DNA of 64,000 bases. It comes from Thamnidium elegans. Its lineage: Eukaryota > Mucoromycota > Mucoromycetes > Mucorales > Mucoraceae. Location: the NCBI GenBank assembly GCA_025201345.1, contig JAIXMG010000005.1, positions 1,116,001-1,180,000 on the forward strand, in the 5' to 3' direction. Position numbers and translations under genes: made by a program. Position 1 is the stretch's first letter. Every line of letters begins with the position of its first letter. This document shows positions 21,551 through 31,985 of this stretch, in pieces. Below the pieces are notes generated by a model. It was not told the origin of the DNA, did not search any database, and worked only from the letters and a program-made list of their open reading frames with translations.

Positions 21551-21665
21551 TTTTTCTTAGGGACCACCGAGTTAATCCTTAGGGACCACAGGGTACCCGA
21601 TCCTGAGCTGCCCTATGTACACCCTTGTGGTCCCTAAGAATTAACTCGGTGATCCCTAAGAAAAA
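21551..21665. repeat. 115-bp hairpin element with 44-base inverted arms
   Basis: Left arm 21551-21594 and right arm 21621-21665 are inverted copies with only a few mismatches; the loop is about 26 bases. Each arm carries the block CTTAGGGACCAC or close variant twice, separated by CGAGTTAAT. The GC content is well above the flanks. It has the form of a tiny foldback or MITE-like element, or a transcribed hairpin. No coding sequence and no clear target-site duplication. Confidence 0.8.
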
Positions 21666-21712
21666 TGTTAAGAGAATGGGACGTTTTATTTTTTTATTAT
21701 ATTTAAAATGAT

Positions 21713-22835
21713 TCTAATGTTTGAAAAAGATACATAGCATATCTTTTTGTACAATAACTTGGACAAGTTCAAGAACTATGTAAAGTATTACAATCCAGTA
21801 TTACCCATCTATTATCCTTTTCAAAACACTTGTTTTTATGTGAACATCTAGACATTTCTTCTGAAAAAGGTAATCTTTATAGTGTTCGAAAAAGGCGTTT
21901 TTATTGTATAATTAAAAGTCAGGAAATGGTTCTTTTGTCCAAGTTATTTAGTGGAAGATAGTCACCAAACCATTGTCTTTAACATCAAATATTGAAAACC
22001 GCTTGTTGTTTTATATTTTTCTCGATCTTTTTTACTTTTTTTGTGGTCGGTCATTTTTGACCATTTTCGAGCATTTTGGGGGCCAACCCCTTTTGTCTTT
22101 CGATTTTTTTTATCAGATTTTTCGCAATTACTCCCGATCTACTTTGCTTTTCTTTGTGAAAAAAACAATGATGATAAAGTACTCTTTTAGGCGCATCTAA
22201 TCCATCTAAAAGTATATTTTTACTAAAAACACTGAGCGAGTAATCAACGTTTAAAGACGTTTTTTTTTTTTTTTTAGTTGTAGCACTTTCACTTACAAGT
22301 AAACAATAAAAGGTTTTTAAAGGTCTGTAATCGTTGCTATAACCAAAAATAGTAATAAAAGAATACATTTTACGTAATCACGTAAATGAAAAATCGAAAA
22401 AAATAGTTACACGAAAAAAGCTTGTCATTTTTTCCAAAAAAAAAAAAGTTATTTTAAAACAATGATTACTCTTTCAATTTTTGAATTAAAAAAATTATTT
22501 AAAACGGATTAGATGTGTCTAAACGAGTACTTTGCTATCCTTGTTTTTTCCACAAAAAAAGGCAAATTAGATCCGGAGTAATCGTAAAAAAACCGTGATT
22601 TTTGGCCAAAAAACAAAGGGTTGACCCCCCAAAAAAAAATCGAAAAAAAAATCAAAAAAGTACGTTTTTAATTTTTTTTATCAAAGATATATTCAAAACA
22701 ACTATTTTGTATTATGTAACCTGGGTCCGAAACGGGTTTTCTGTTTTTTAATAAATTAAAAACCATTATTTATTATAACTGCTGAAATTAGCAGTGATTT
22801 CTTATGTGAGCGATTTTTTAAGCTGCAATACCGCA
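21713..22835. repeat. Dispersed repeat, copy 2, with long inverted arms
   Basis: Matches the repeat at 3771-4560 in ordered blocks. Inside it, 22076-22206 and 22500-22632 are inverted, diverged copies of each other: the GGGGGCCAACCCCTTTTGT segment on the left recurs as the reverse complement of ACAAAGGGTTGACCCCCC on the right, and the match continues through CTCCCGATCTACTTTG and GCGCATCTAATCC. The arms can be followed more weakly to about 22250 and 22465. The layout is that of a foldback or MITE-like element carried in a larger repeat. No transposase seen. Confidence 0.65.
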
Positions 22836-24440
22836 ATAATTATCACGCCACAATTGCTTTCTTCTTTCAATTATTTTGCTCTTGTCCCTTTAGAGTATTT
22901 ATATTATTATTCCGTTTTTATAAGCGACTTGAGTAATATGGCACATTTAGTTGCTATATTCTCAATATCAAATAAATAAAACGATCCTCCTGTTAAGGTT
23001 CCTAAATTTATTCCCGGTTTTTATGTTATTGAAACCAATGACATTACTGAATATCTACTTGGATATACTAGAAACTCTCTGGCAATCTCCTTTTTTTTTT
23101 TTTGAAGTTATTTCTATTACCTCTAAGAACCACATTGTATTGTCGTACTTTATTTTGTATTAATTTAAATTATTGTCAGAGTTATTTTAATAGATGAGAC
23201 TATTAGTTATAAATGTTTAGTGAAAAAAAGGTTACCTTCCATTGAGTTCAATTTAAATATAAAACGCTTTAGAATATATAAAGTAGTACACAGCTTATTC
23301 TATTTTAGCTGTGACATAGTATAAGTTATCTTCCAAAACAATATTTTAATAAACTGTCGTGTTTATAGTTGTTATAAGCTTATACGTCTGATATGTTTAA
23401 GTGAAAAAGAAGTTGCTTTATTAATTATATGTTCGTATTGTTATAAATTCGGTATGTGGTAGAGAAATAAAATAAAAGATAAAAGGTAATAGTAAGTTTA
23501 AGTGAGTACCAGTTCCTGTTTTATAAGTAGAACGACTTAGACAATTAAAGTAAATAAGGGGTTTCGGATAAAAAGTACAATGGAGAGTGAGATCCAAGGG
23601 AATTCAGTATAAAATATAGAATAAAGAGATAAATAAAGGAGCTAGCTAAGAGGTCTTTTATAAGTTAAAGAAGTATAAGATTAAATTATAAACAAAATGA
23701 AGTTATTTTATTAGATTGCGTCTTTTTTTTGTTGGCTATTTGTATGTTTTTAAAATTATGACAAATGATATTTTTATGAGTAAGTGTATGAAGATTATAG
23801 AGCATCCACTTCATGGATGGTCCATTAACAAATAATGTAACCAAAGAAATAAAAGAGGAACTGTGTAATAGTATCTTATTTTTAAATAGCCAAATGTTGT
23901 TACAATCCGACAATTCTGACATTATAATATTTTTTTTTTTATAAAACTTCCGACTTTTTACTTTCAGATAATATAATTTATCTTACACTAAAACTTTTAC
24001 TATACTTTACTCTTTTTATCTTAGAACAAATTATAGAAATAAACTCTTAGTACCATCTATTTCTCTTTCCGAGAAATCATGGGTAAGAATAATCGATCCT
24101 ATTATATATCTTTAGATATAAAAACCATAAAATTTTACTTTAAATAAAAATCAATCATATAACATGAATTCACCAGGTATATTATTTTCTTCATAATACT
24201 TTTTATAACTTTATTTTTTCCTTTTATTCCCTTAAAATACAAGTATATTAATACTATATTTTATTTTATCTATAATTTTTACTTTGCTCTCTCTCTCTGG
24301 ATTCGATACCATATATTTATATAAAAACGACATGGTGCTCACTATTAAAACTGGCTATTTCCTCTTTGTGTCATCATAAAAAAAAACCTTAACGTCTACG
24401 ATTACATAAGCGAAAAATTCAAAAAAGTTAAAAGATGTAT

Positions 24441-24511
24441 TCCCCAACGGGGAGTCGAACCCCGGCCGTATCGGTGAAAGCGATAAATCCTAGCCGTTGG
24501 ACCATTGAGGA
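24441..24511 (-). tRNA. tRNA-Glu: tRNA-Glu (anticodon TTC)
   Basis: Read on the minus strand, the 71 bases fold as a full cloverleaf. The acceptor stem TCCTCAA pairs with TTGGGGA (one T-G pair), the D arm contains GGTCCAACGGCTAGGA, the anticodon stem TATCG/CGATA encloses CTTTCAC with anticodon TTC, and the T arm is CGGGGTTCGACTCCCCG. The internal B box GGTTCGACTCC is canonical. There is no intron. A T run about 10 bases after the 3' end is a likely Pol III terminator. Confidence 0.96.
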
Positions 24512-25315
24512 GGATATATTCTGTAAGTCTTGTAATAGTATTTATAGTAATTTAAATGTAATTGATTCAACTCTCATTGGTTAATCAATTAAGTAAGTAG
24601 TTATGTCAAATAGAAGATGATGTTTTATTAATCATTCAAGAGGGGTATTTATAGTTAAGTGGGATAATGGTATTAGTAATAAAGAATATATAAATAGTAA
24701 AGTAATATGATAATCATAAGTAGCATGATTATCATAATGAGTATTTGTAATGTGTGCATCTGTTAAATATTCGAGAAAGAGGAATTAGGAATAACATTGA
24801 ATACTTGAAGAGGTGACATTTATTCGTTATTGTTTAGCCTTTTTCCTTTTTAGATTATTCTTGATAGATGGTACAAACTTCCTTTTTTGGACCTTAGTCT
24901 TCTTAAGCCTAAGCTCGATTTCAACCGGGATATCCATGAGGTCTTCATCTTGATCCGGACCAACCGGACTGTTGCGGTCCGGACTATTAACTTCCGGGGC
25001 ATCCAACCCATCAGCCTTTTTCAGATTGACAATTCCGTAAATAGTTTAAATTTATATGTCATTATAAAATACGTTCAAAGTTTTGTATCACGTGAATATC
25101 ACGTTTTTTATGGCTATATACACTATGCATGATTTATCTTCGATTTTAGAAATGATTTGAAATAAAAAAAGTCGTAGACATGCTGTCAAAACGTTTTTAG
25201 TACGGATTGCGACCTAATTGAGTTAGGAAAGCTAGTAATAAAGGCGTTTTTCAAAGAAAAAGGTCGATATTTTTACTTGGAAGTTATATTAAAAATTGGT
25301 TTAGTTTATAAGCGT
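24512..25315. other. Inter-tRNA region with a possible retroelement trace
   Basis: Holds a GC-richer minus-strand coding relic (24827-25045, listed separately). Between it and tRNA-Glu lies about 290 bases of AT-rich DNA that, in minus orientation, could begin TGTCACC (near 24816) and end CTTACA (near 24522), the TG...CA ends expected of an LTR. This is suggestive only: no second LTR was found. Confidence 0.3.
24827..25045 (-). pseudogene. Coding relic between tRNA genes
   Basis: An open frame of about 72 codons without a start codon ends at TAA 24827-24829. It reads through DAPEVNSPDRNSPVGPDQDEDLMDI in two steps (about 24930-25005) into a strongly basic tail, RLKKTKVQKRKF...NNLKRKKAKQ. Codon use is GC-richer than the flanks (CCGGAC, CCGGTT), unlike chance frames here. 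It looks like the C-terminal end of a larger protein whose upstream part is gone, plausibly a retroelement because it lies between two tRNA genes. No family recognised. Confidence 0.35.
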
Positions 25316-25388
25316 GCCTTCTTGGCTCAGTTGGCAGAGCGTCTGCCTAGTAAGCAGAAGGTCATCAGTTCAATTCTGATAGAAGGCA
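25316..25388 (+). tRNA. tRNA-Thr: tRNA-Thr (anticodon AGT)
   Basis: Seventy-three bases with a complete cloverleaf: acceptor GCCTTCT/AGAAGGC plus discriminator A, D arm TTGGCTCAGTTGGCAGAGC with the A box TGGCTCAGTTGG, anticodon stem TCTGC/GCAGA around CTAGTAA (anticodon AGT), and T arm ATCAGTTCAATTCTGAT with B box GTTCAATTC. No intron. A run of six T about 10 bases downstream is a likely Pol III terminator. Confidence 0.96.
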
Positions 25389-25773
25389 TATCGCATCTTT
25401 TTTGATGATTTTATGGATAACGTGAGATGTTTATATAATTTTGGACGAAAAGATGAAGTTGGTAGTCAATACTCTAATTAATAAATTTCATCTATCTTTT
25501 AACCTTTTAATTATACTTTTGGTTCTATCCTAGAACCCGTAGTAATAAAAGGGTTATGACCACCAGTCGGGACACGACACCGTTTTTTCGGCTTGTATAC
25601 AAGTGTCGTGATCGTTCTTAACGACCCAAGTACCGATTATGTTATTTTGAGATGTTCATCATTGTATTGTTTTACTGATAATTAAAAATTGGATGTATTT
25701 GACAGCACATTTTTTGACTCAGAATCCTGATGGTTAGTACTCTTTTGGATATTATTATTGTAATACAATATGG

Positions 25774-25804
<31 letters not shown>

Positions 25805-26188
25805 AAAAAAAACAGGCATGCGAGTGTTGTTACCTAGGGACGTTAATTTTTTGAGATGCTTGGTACATTCATAAAAGCCCTTAAATAAAAAAAACTATCA
25901 AATTTCAACGATAATTTGAAGGGAAGGGCTTTATCAAATGAATGAATGTTTCAAAAGTATAATGGTTTTTTTGTTTGTTTATTTGTTTACAATACTAAAA
26001 AAGAAAAGAAGACTGTCATTTTAAAACTAATATAAACAAACTGTAAACTATAGTGTATGTACCGCTTATCTGTATACGTACTAATTCGGAGGGACTCTCT
26101 ATTTTGATTTATTTATACATCAATATAGAAAATTTTTTTTAACTTTTTTTTTATCAATCCCTTTTTTTTTAAAAAAAAAAAAAAAAAA
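25389..26188. other. Intergenic region
   Basis: No gene seen. A short hairpin, CACGACAC ... GTGTCGTG, lies at about 25573-25612. A T run of about 29 bases followed by an A run is at 25772-25812, and an A run of about 18 directly precedes the next start codon. Confidence 0.45.
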
Positions 26189-27364
26189 ATGCTACACGCT
26201 TGGTCCAAAGATTCGATGCCGTCTAAAAGGGTTAGAAGTCCGCGTAATTCAGCATCTTCATCGCGTTCGACTGCAGCAGGTGAAGAGCATTCAATGGATA
26301 TGGCTATGGCAGCAGCATTTACAAGGAGTTTTCAAGTTACAAGAATTGATAGTGGTTTGGATGATCTTAAAGCTGATATAAACAGGATATACTCAACCGT
26401 ATCAAAACTCGACGAAAAACTCGACAGGATTGAAAATAAGTTCGATATTCTTCTTGAAAAATATGAATCTCTTATTCCAAAATATGCGACACAGCCAGAA
26501 AACACAGAAGTTATACCAAAAGAATCGTTATATAATGAAATATCTGTAAGTAAAGGGATTTTTTTTTTGATGATAGATGAGTTAACAAGTCAATTTTTCA
26601 GGGCTGGATTCGTAGTGCGATATATAACTTGAAGATAGAGAACATCGAATGGGATTTCCATGCACCTCTTGGTAATCCCAATAATATAAATGCTACCAAC
26701 AAGATATTGGAGTCCGTTGGCTCACAAATTAGTTCGATAACAGAAGCACCATGGATTCAGTCTATATCACATCAAGAATTAAAGTTAAAAATCATCTTAG
26801 TATTTCGACGAAATAAATCAAAATTTAATATGACAAGTGACAAAAAGGCTTTTTTAAAGAAAATGAATGTCAGAAAGACCAGACGTGTTATTGTAAGTTA
26901 TAAAGGAGGCACTAAAAAAAGTAAATATTTTATATAACTATCTTAAAACTGTAGAAAACTAAACGCAGAAAACAAATACTTGAACACGAATTATTCGGTC
27001 CAGCTATGAGAGGAATCTTTGGTGACGACGTGGATGAGCTTATAAAAGAGCAACTACAAAGTGATGAAGAGAGCACCGATTCTGAAATGGGTGAAACTGA
27101 AAAAACAGGAAAATTAAGAGTTATTCATCCTTCTTGGCGTTCTAAAAAAGTAAGTAAACAAATAAATAGCAATGTAAAGTTAGTACTAAAAATAATAAAT
27201 AATAATAATAGGCAGTGGAAGCATTTAGAAAGTTTGACGAATATGATACTGACCTTCGAAAGAATGCAACCAAAGAGAGAGAGCCAAGAATACCAGGACG
27301 AACTAAGGTTGTAAATATTAAAAGAAAATATTTGGACAGTGCGCCAGCATGGGCAAAAGCTTAA
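26189..27364 (+). CDS. Unknown coiled-coil, basic, probably nuclear protein
   Basis: Four exons, 26189-26545, 26602-26892, 26955-27149 and 27212-27364, join in frame to 331 aa. I do not recognise the family. Residues 10-35 are Ser/Arg-rich; residues about 55-95 form a coiled coil (LDDLKADINRIYSTVSKLDE, then KLDRIENKFDILLEKYESL). A central basic stretch has FLKKMNVRKTRRVI followed by KTKRRKQILEHELFG. An acidic part (DEESTDSEMGETE) precedes VIHPSWRSKK, and the protein ends REPRIPGRTKVVNIKRKY...APAWAKA. The order coiled coil, basic region, PSWRS motif suggests a DNA- or chromatin-binding protein, possibly from a lineage-expanded fungal family. An alternative start is the ATG at 26216. Confidence 0.7.
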
Positions 27365-27714
27365 GAATATTCTCATTAAAATTTATGTTTCATCGCTTGT
27401 GATAGTAATATGTGTCGATCAAGGATTATATAATATTAATTCGGTTATGGATTTAACAGGTTACAAGTACTACTTGTAAAACATTTTAATAAAATTACTT
27501 AAAAAAAAAATACTGTGCTTTAAGTCACGTTGAAGAATACAGTCTAAATATTAAAAGGTAATGCTGCAACAGTATAGAATACTCTCGTCTTGTTGACTGT
27601 AACATATATCTTTTCCTTGTCTGAGAATGAACCACACACACACACACACACCTCTTTTTTTTTTTTGGATTATTTTTTTAACTACACTTTTTTCTCTTTT
27701 TCTTAAAAAAAAGT
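27365..27714. other. Intergenic region between tandem genes
   Basis: About 350 bases with no gene. It contains a (CA)n run at about 27633-27650, a T run, and a C/T-rich tract just before the next start codon. Confidence 0.45.
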
Positions 27715-28642
27715 ATGGAAAAGAGGGAACTACCTACAAGACACAATTTTTTAACAGAAGCAGTAAAGAACTTACTTGAACCGAGTAAAATTTGTATTTT
27801 ATTTCCTTGAGTTTTTTTGTTCAATCTAATTCAATTTCTTTCTCGTAGGGAAAACTTTACATGAGCCTTTAATCGATTCTAATTCCATCATAACGGTTAC
27901 GTCCGATCTTAAATTACTTGATCGGTATGAACATCACCCAATAACTCTACCACCATCACCTACTATTGAACATGTACCTCAAGTAGTTAGGATTAAACCT
28001 GTTGCTAGAGCCAATAAGAAAACAAAAATTGAACCAGAAGACGCGATGTTAACAGACGATTATTATTTAAAACGTCATCGACGACATGAAAAAGAAGAAA
28101 AGACACAAAAGAATAGAGAAAAGGAAAGGCTAAAGCACGGATATTATCAACAAAAACAATTGGTAGAGCGTATTAAAACGATGGATAAAAGTTTATTACA
28201 GTCTATTGTTTCTTCTATTCGTCATCGTACACATCAAGAAGAAGAAGAAGAAGAGGACGCTTACTTGAACCATTTACATTCTCGATTATTAAACGATGCT
28301 GTAGAACATTTAAGACGTTATGAGGTATTAGGATTAAATAATAATAAACAAGGGCAAGAAGTGGATGATCATGACGGTATAATAGATCCTTCTTCACCTG
28401 TACCTATTCCTACAAATACAAGTCATACAAAGTTTCAAAAGGCTTTGCAATCGGAGGCTCTTAAACAACGAGAACGTCAAATAAAATCTTTCTCAAAGCA
28501 GCCCATGTTTGCAGGTGAGTCATTACACAGAGGTGCTAGACGATCTACACGACATGTTATTGCGTTTGGACAAAAGTTACCTGAATTTGAGTTACAAGAG
28601 TTTACATTACCACATACAATTTTAAAAAATAAAAAAGCATGA
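27715..28642 (+). CDS. Unknown charged protein with C-terminal AFGxKLP motif
   Basis: Two exons, 27715-27784 and 27849-28642, give 287 aa. The middle is highly charged and helical: KRHRRHEKEEKTQKNREKER near residue 105, then HQEEEEEEDAYLNHL, suggesting coiled coil and nuclear location. The C-terminal block RRSTRHVIAFGQKLPEFELQ, followed by EFTLP, looks like a conserved interaction motif of the kind found in subunits of chromatin-modifying complexes, but I cannot assign it to a family. It ends 35 bases from the convergent stop of the SLC35F6-like gene. Confidence 0.7.
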
Positions 28643-28677
28643 AATTTTTTAAAAAAACAATTTATTTTTTATTATAA

Positions 28678-29916
28678 CTAAGATAAAAGTGGTGTTGATT
28701 CGCCTATAATGGAAGTTTTTACGCAAGTAAATACACCATTAAAGATAAATACACCAAATACAAGTACAGAAAAACCAATAAGCTCTAACCAGGAAAATGT
28801 GTCCCAACCGTAATGAATAGCAATAACCCAAGTCAAAATAGTTCTATTATAAAATGTGTTAGTAATATGCGCAATATATATATATAAAAACAAACAAAAA
28901 TAATATTTACCTTAAAGAATCAATCATGCTTCTCCCTGGTACACCAATAGAAGAGCTAACGGCTAAACCAAAGAAGTTAAATACAGCTACCATAAAGGCC
29001 AATACAAGGGCACTTTGCCAAAGAATATAAGAATTGAATAAATCTTGGAAGCCTCTAGAGATATCGAATTCATTTTGACCGAATAAAGCAGTGATAACAA
29101 GGGCACCACCTAACAAAATAATACCAAACACACCTTCTATACCCATTGCTCTTACTGGATCGAGACTAAAGCGATCCATTAAATATTCTTCTAAAATGAA
29201 TTGAGCAGCAACAAATAATTGTGCGACCAACAAAAAGATGGGACCCAAATAATTGGCCTTATCTTTATAAATTACTGACCAAAAAATTGTGGTTGTACCT
29301 AGTAATATGGCAAAGATAGAAACCCATTCTTTACGTATGAATTTACGCGACAGAAATAAACAACTTAATATAGCAGAGAACCCAACAATACTACTTTTCA
29401 TCATTTGGTATACAGAAGGTGTAGTATAGATCAAACCCAAGTTAAGCAACTACAAAAAATGTTAAAAAGTTGTCGCAGAAAAAAAAAAAAACTTACGGTA
29501 GTTGCTATAAGATCACATGCACTCGGCAGGATAAACCATGCCGCAGACCAAGACCAGGTTGCTGTATGAGGCCTTACCCAATCGTTGTAATCATTATAAC
29601 TGTTAGTAGTATGTGGCTGCACAGCTTCAAGCATAGATCGGTCGAGTAAAGAAGGCGTCTTGGTTACTAAATGAATTACTGCAATACAGATAATTTCACC
29701 AAGGAAGATCATGGCTGTTTGAAGCAAAGGTTGACTGAATTTATAAAAGCTATCATCTTGTTCATTTCTAATCGTTTGGTTATCTTGGAACGTCAATATC
29801 AAAGGTATACATACGCCTGTTTTTTTTGTTAGTATTCGTTTATTTATACTGTATAAATATCACTTACCTGATATTAATAAACCTATTGTTAAAAACACGG
29901 TATAAACCGTAGACAT
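28678..29916 (-). CDS. SLC35F6-like drug/metabolite transporter
   Basis: Multi-pass membrane protein of the DMT superfamily. Four exons: 29868-29916, 29497-29816, 28911-29449 and 28678-28843, giving 357 aa. It aligns along its length with animal SLC35F6: an N-terminal signal-like helix (VYTVFLTIGLLISG), QPLLQTAMIFLGEIICIAV, WFILPSACDLIATT, SVYQMMKSSIVGFSAIL, LVAQLFVAAQFILEEYLM, GIEGVFGIIL, the MIDSLRTILTW helix and a C-terminal STPLLS. SLC35F6 is associated with lysosomal or mitochondrial membranes in animals; the substrate is uncertain, and the name does not prove nucleotide-sugar transport. Confidence 0.88.
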
Positions 29917-31013
29917 TTTATTGCTATTTTTTTTATTTTTTTTTTGCAAAAATTGAAGAAAAGAGAAAAAAAAAAAAGAAAAGAAAAAGAAAAAAACAAA
30001 TAAATATAAAGCAACCCCTTTATTTATTTTCTTTGGTGCGTTGTATCACGTACACGGCTCCTTAATATTTTTTTTTTTGTACTTTCTCACTTCACACGCC
30101 ACTTCAAACGACACGAAAGTTTAATTGAAGTTCCTTTTTAGTTACACTTGAAAAGAAATAAACTCGATATATTAGCTTTATGGTTTAATATATGTCTCTC
30201 CTTATATACAACAAAAAAGGGATATTAGAAATAAATATATAGTAATACTGTTACACGCAACTTGGGGTTATCCTAAGGTTATTTTATGCAGATGTATTGC
30301 TCTTGCGTATTTCTTTATATACATCTTGAACCGCGTCTTCTGCAACTGACTAAAATAACAAACACGCCAAGTTTATAAATAGCCATTATCTTTGAACAAT
30401 GCAATAATTCCCTCTCTTTTTTTTTTGCTATATAAAATATCACCAGTTTTTTCTTTTCTTTCTTTCGATTCATGTTTCTTGACAGCTGACATTATCGTAA
30501 TTAATTGATTTAATGTTATCTACTTTGAGTATATTGAACGTGATACGAGAAAGTGCAGTTCGCAGATAAGTATCATCTTTTTAACTTGAAACGTTTTACG
30601 CATAGTAAAAAGAAACAATTTTTTTTTTATGGACTATGTATACTACCATAGTGGTTATAGTCCAGGATCATGTATTGATCAAAGTAATACAGATCATCCA
30701 TACATTGTTGTGGTTTAAAATCTCTTCAATTAACTGCACGTTTTGGCAAGAATCTAATATAAATTTATGCAGAATACAAAAAATAAATAAATATCTTTAG
30801 GTATTATTATACACATCTAAAACGAGTAGCCCTTAATATATGTATATTACAAATACTAACACCCTAACAAAGATGTTAACTTTAATTGCCCTAATTTTAT
30901 ATCTAGTAACAAACAAAAACAAACAGGAACTTGTCATCATCATCATATCAACACTAATAATGTTTATGAAAAATATGCATTTTTTTTATTATTTATTTTA
31001 AAAAAAATACAAT
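29917..31013. other. Intergenic region
   Basis: Promoter side of the transporter gene, then about 1 kb of AT-rich DNA to the 3' end of the eL33 gene. An A/G-only tract lies at 29950-30000. No gene, tRNA or clear repeat seen. Confidence 0.5.
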
Positions 31014-31473
31014 TTAGATGTTGGAAGGATAAAGCATCTAGGTTAACGAAATAATAGTAAGTAAAAATGACATATATCGAGATAAATTATACTTACAACA
31101 CGGACAGAAGCACCGAAAACCTTAGGGGGCAAGTTCTTGCGGAAACGAGCCTTGACAACACCGTTGGTACCGTGGGTACGGGCAATACGACCCCAGATAA
31201 CACGAATCTTGGAACCGTTGATCTCACGTTGAGCACGGTAGACATAGGCAACACGCTTACCGAGATAGAATTGAGCATCCTTGGTGGTTTGGACACCTTC
31301 AACTTGGATCAAAGAGACGTTAGGGTTTTGAGTACGCATGGCACGTTCATAGCCCAAAACACGGCCCTTACTGTAAAGACTAAAAAATTAAATTCCCCCA
31401 AGTTAGTATCTTTTTACAGGCATATATATATAAAAACATAAGAGAAAAATAATTCGAAAAAAGGGAAAAATAG

Positions 31474-31515
<42 letters not shown>

Positions 31516-31832
31516 CTGTTGTTTGTGTATATGCTGTATATATAAAAAGTTGTGCTTTCTAAAATATTCAATAATATAGGGTCGTAACTATACATCATAT
31601 TTCCATCGTCAATGGTCTGAGTTTTGTTTGTCTTTCTCTAATCCATATTCAAACTTTTTTTTTTTAAAAGTGGTGAAAAAAAAATAAAATATATATCCAT
31701 CCATACATGTAATCCATCCATTATTTCAACGTAAAAAAAAAACTCTATTATCCCTTCACTCTTTTTTTTTCTCTATCGGTTTTGATGTAATGATATATAA
31801 AAAAAAATCTGACTTTACCGGTCTGATGACAT
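31014..31832 (-). CDS. RPL33: 60S ribosomal protein eL33 (L33/L35A)
   Basis: Component of the large ribosomal subunit. Three coding exons: 31819-31832, 31097-31379 and 31014-31037, giving 106 aa, against 107 in yeast. The sequence begins [19 protein letters not shown] and keeps [47 protein letters not shown] and the C-terminal SVRVMLYPSNI. The first intron (31380-31818, 439 nt) is far longer than others in this window, sits after only 14 coding bases, and contains a T run of about 30; long 5' introns are common in ribosomal protein genes and may carry regulatory signals. The acceptor at 31380-31381 was chosen because it yields the RLYSKG block. Confidence 0.95.
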
Positions 31833-31985
31833 ATTGAATAAAAGAGGAGGTTCTTCAAGCTTCTTTGATAGAACAAGCACAAAAGCCCCCTTTCATCACC
31901 TCTTCCCAACGAAAAACAAAAGAGCCGGACATATCATGTGATCTACCGGGTTATCCCAAAAAAAAAAGTTGCCCGGATTTTTATT

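Larger units (their letters stand above)
21397..24440. other. Gene-poor, repeat-bearing region
   Basis: No confident gene in 3 kb. It contains a 115-bp hairpin element at 21551-21665 and the second copy of the dispersed repeat at 21713-22835, both listed separately. From 22.85 to 24.4 kb the sequence is very AT-rich; the longest open frame (minus strand, 23686-23922, 78 codons) has no family features. Confidence 0.5.

Noticed and set aside
25573..25612. Short hairpin CACGACAC/GTGTCGTG as a terminator or element
   Set aside because: Only eight paired bases with a long loop; expected by chance in a window of this size.
30630..30710. Imperfect inverted words near ATAGTCC/GGACTAT as an RNA gene
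   Set aside because: Stems are too short and no Pol III boxes are present.
31067..31441. Plus-strand 124-codon frame over eL33
   Set aside because: Antisense shadow of the ribosomal protein exon, with T/N/L-rich composition typical of such shadows.
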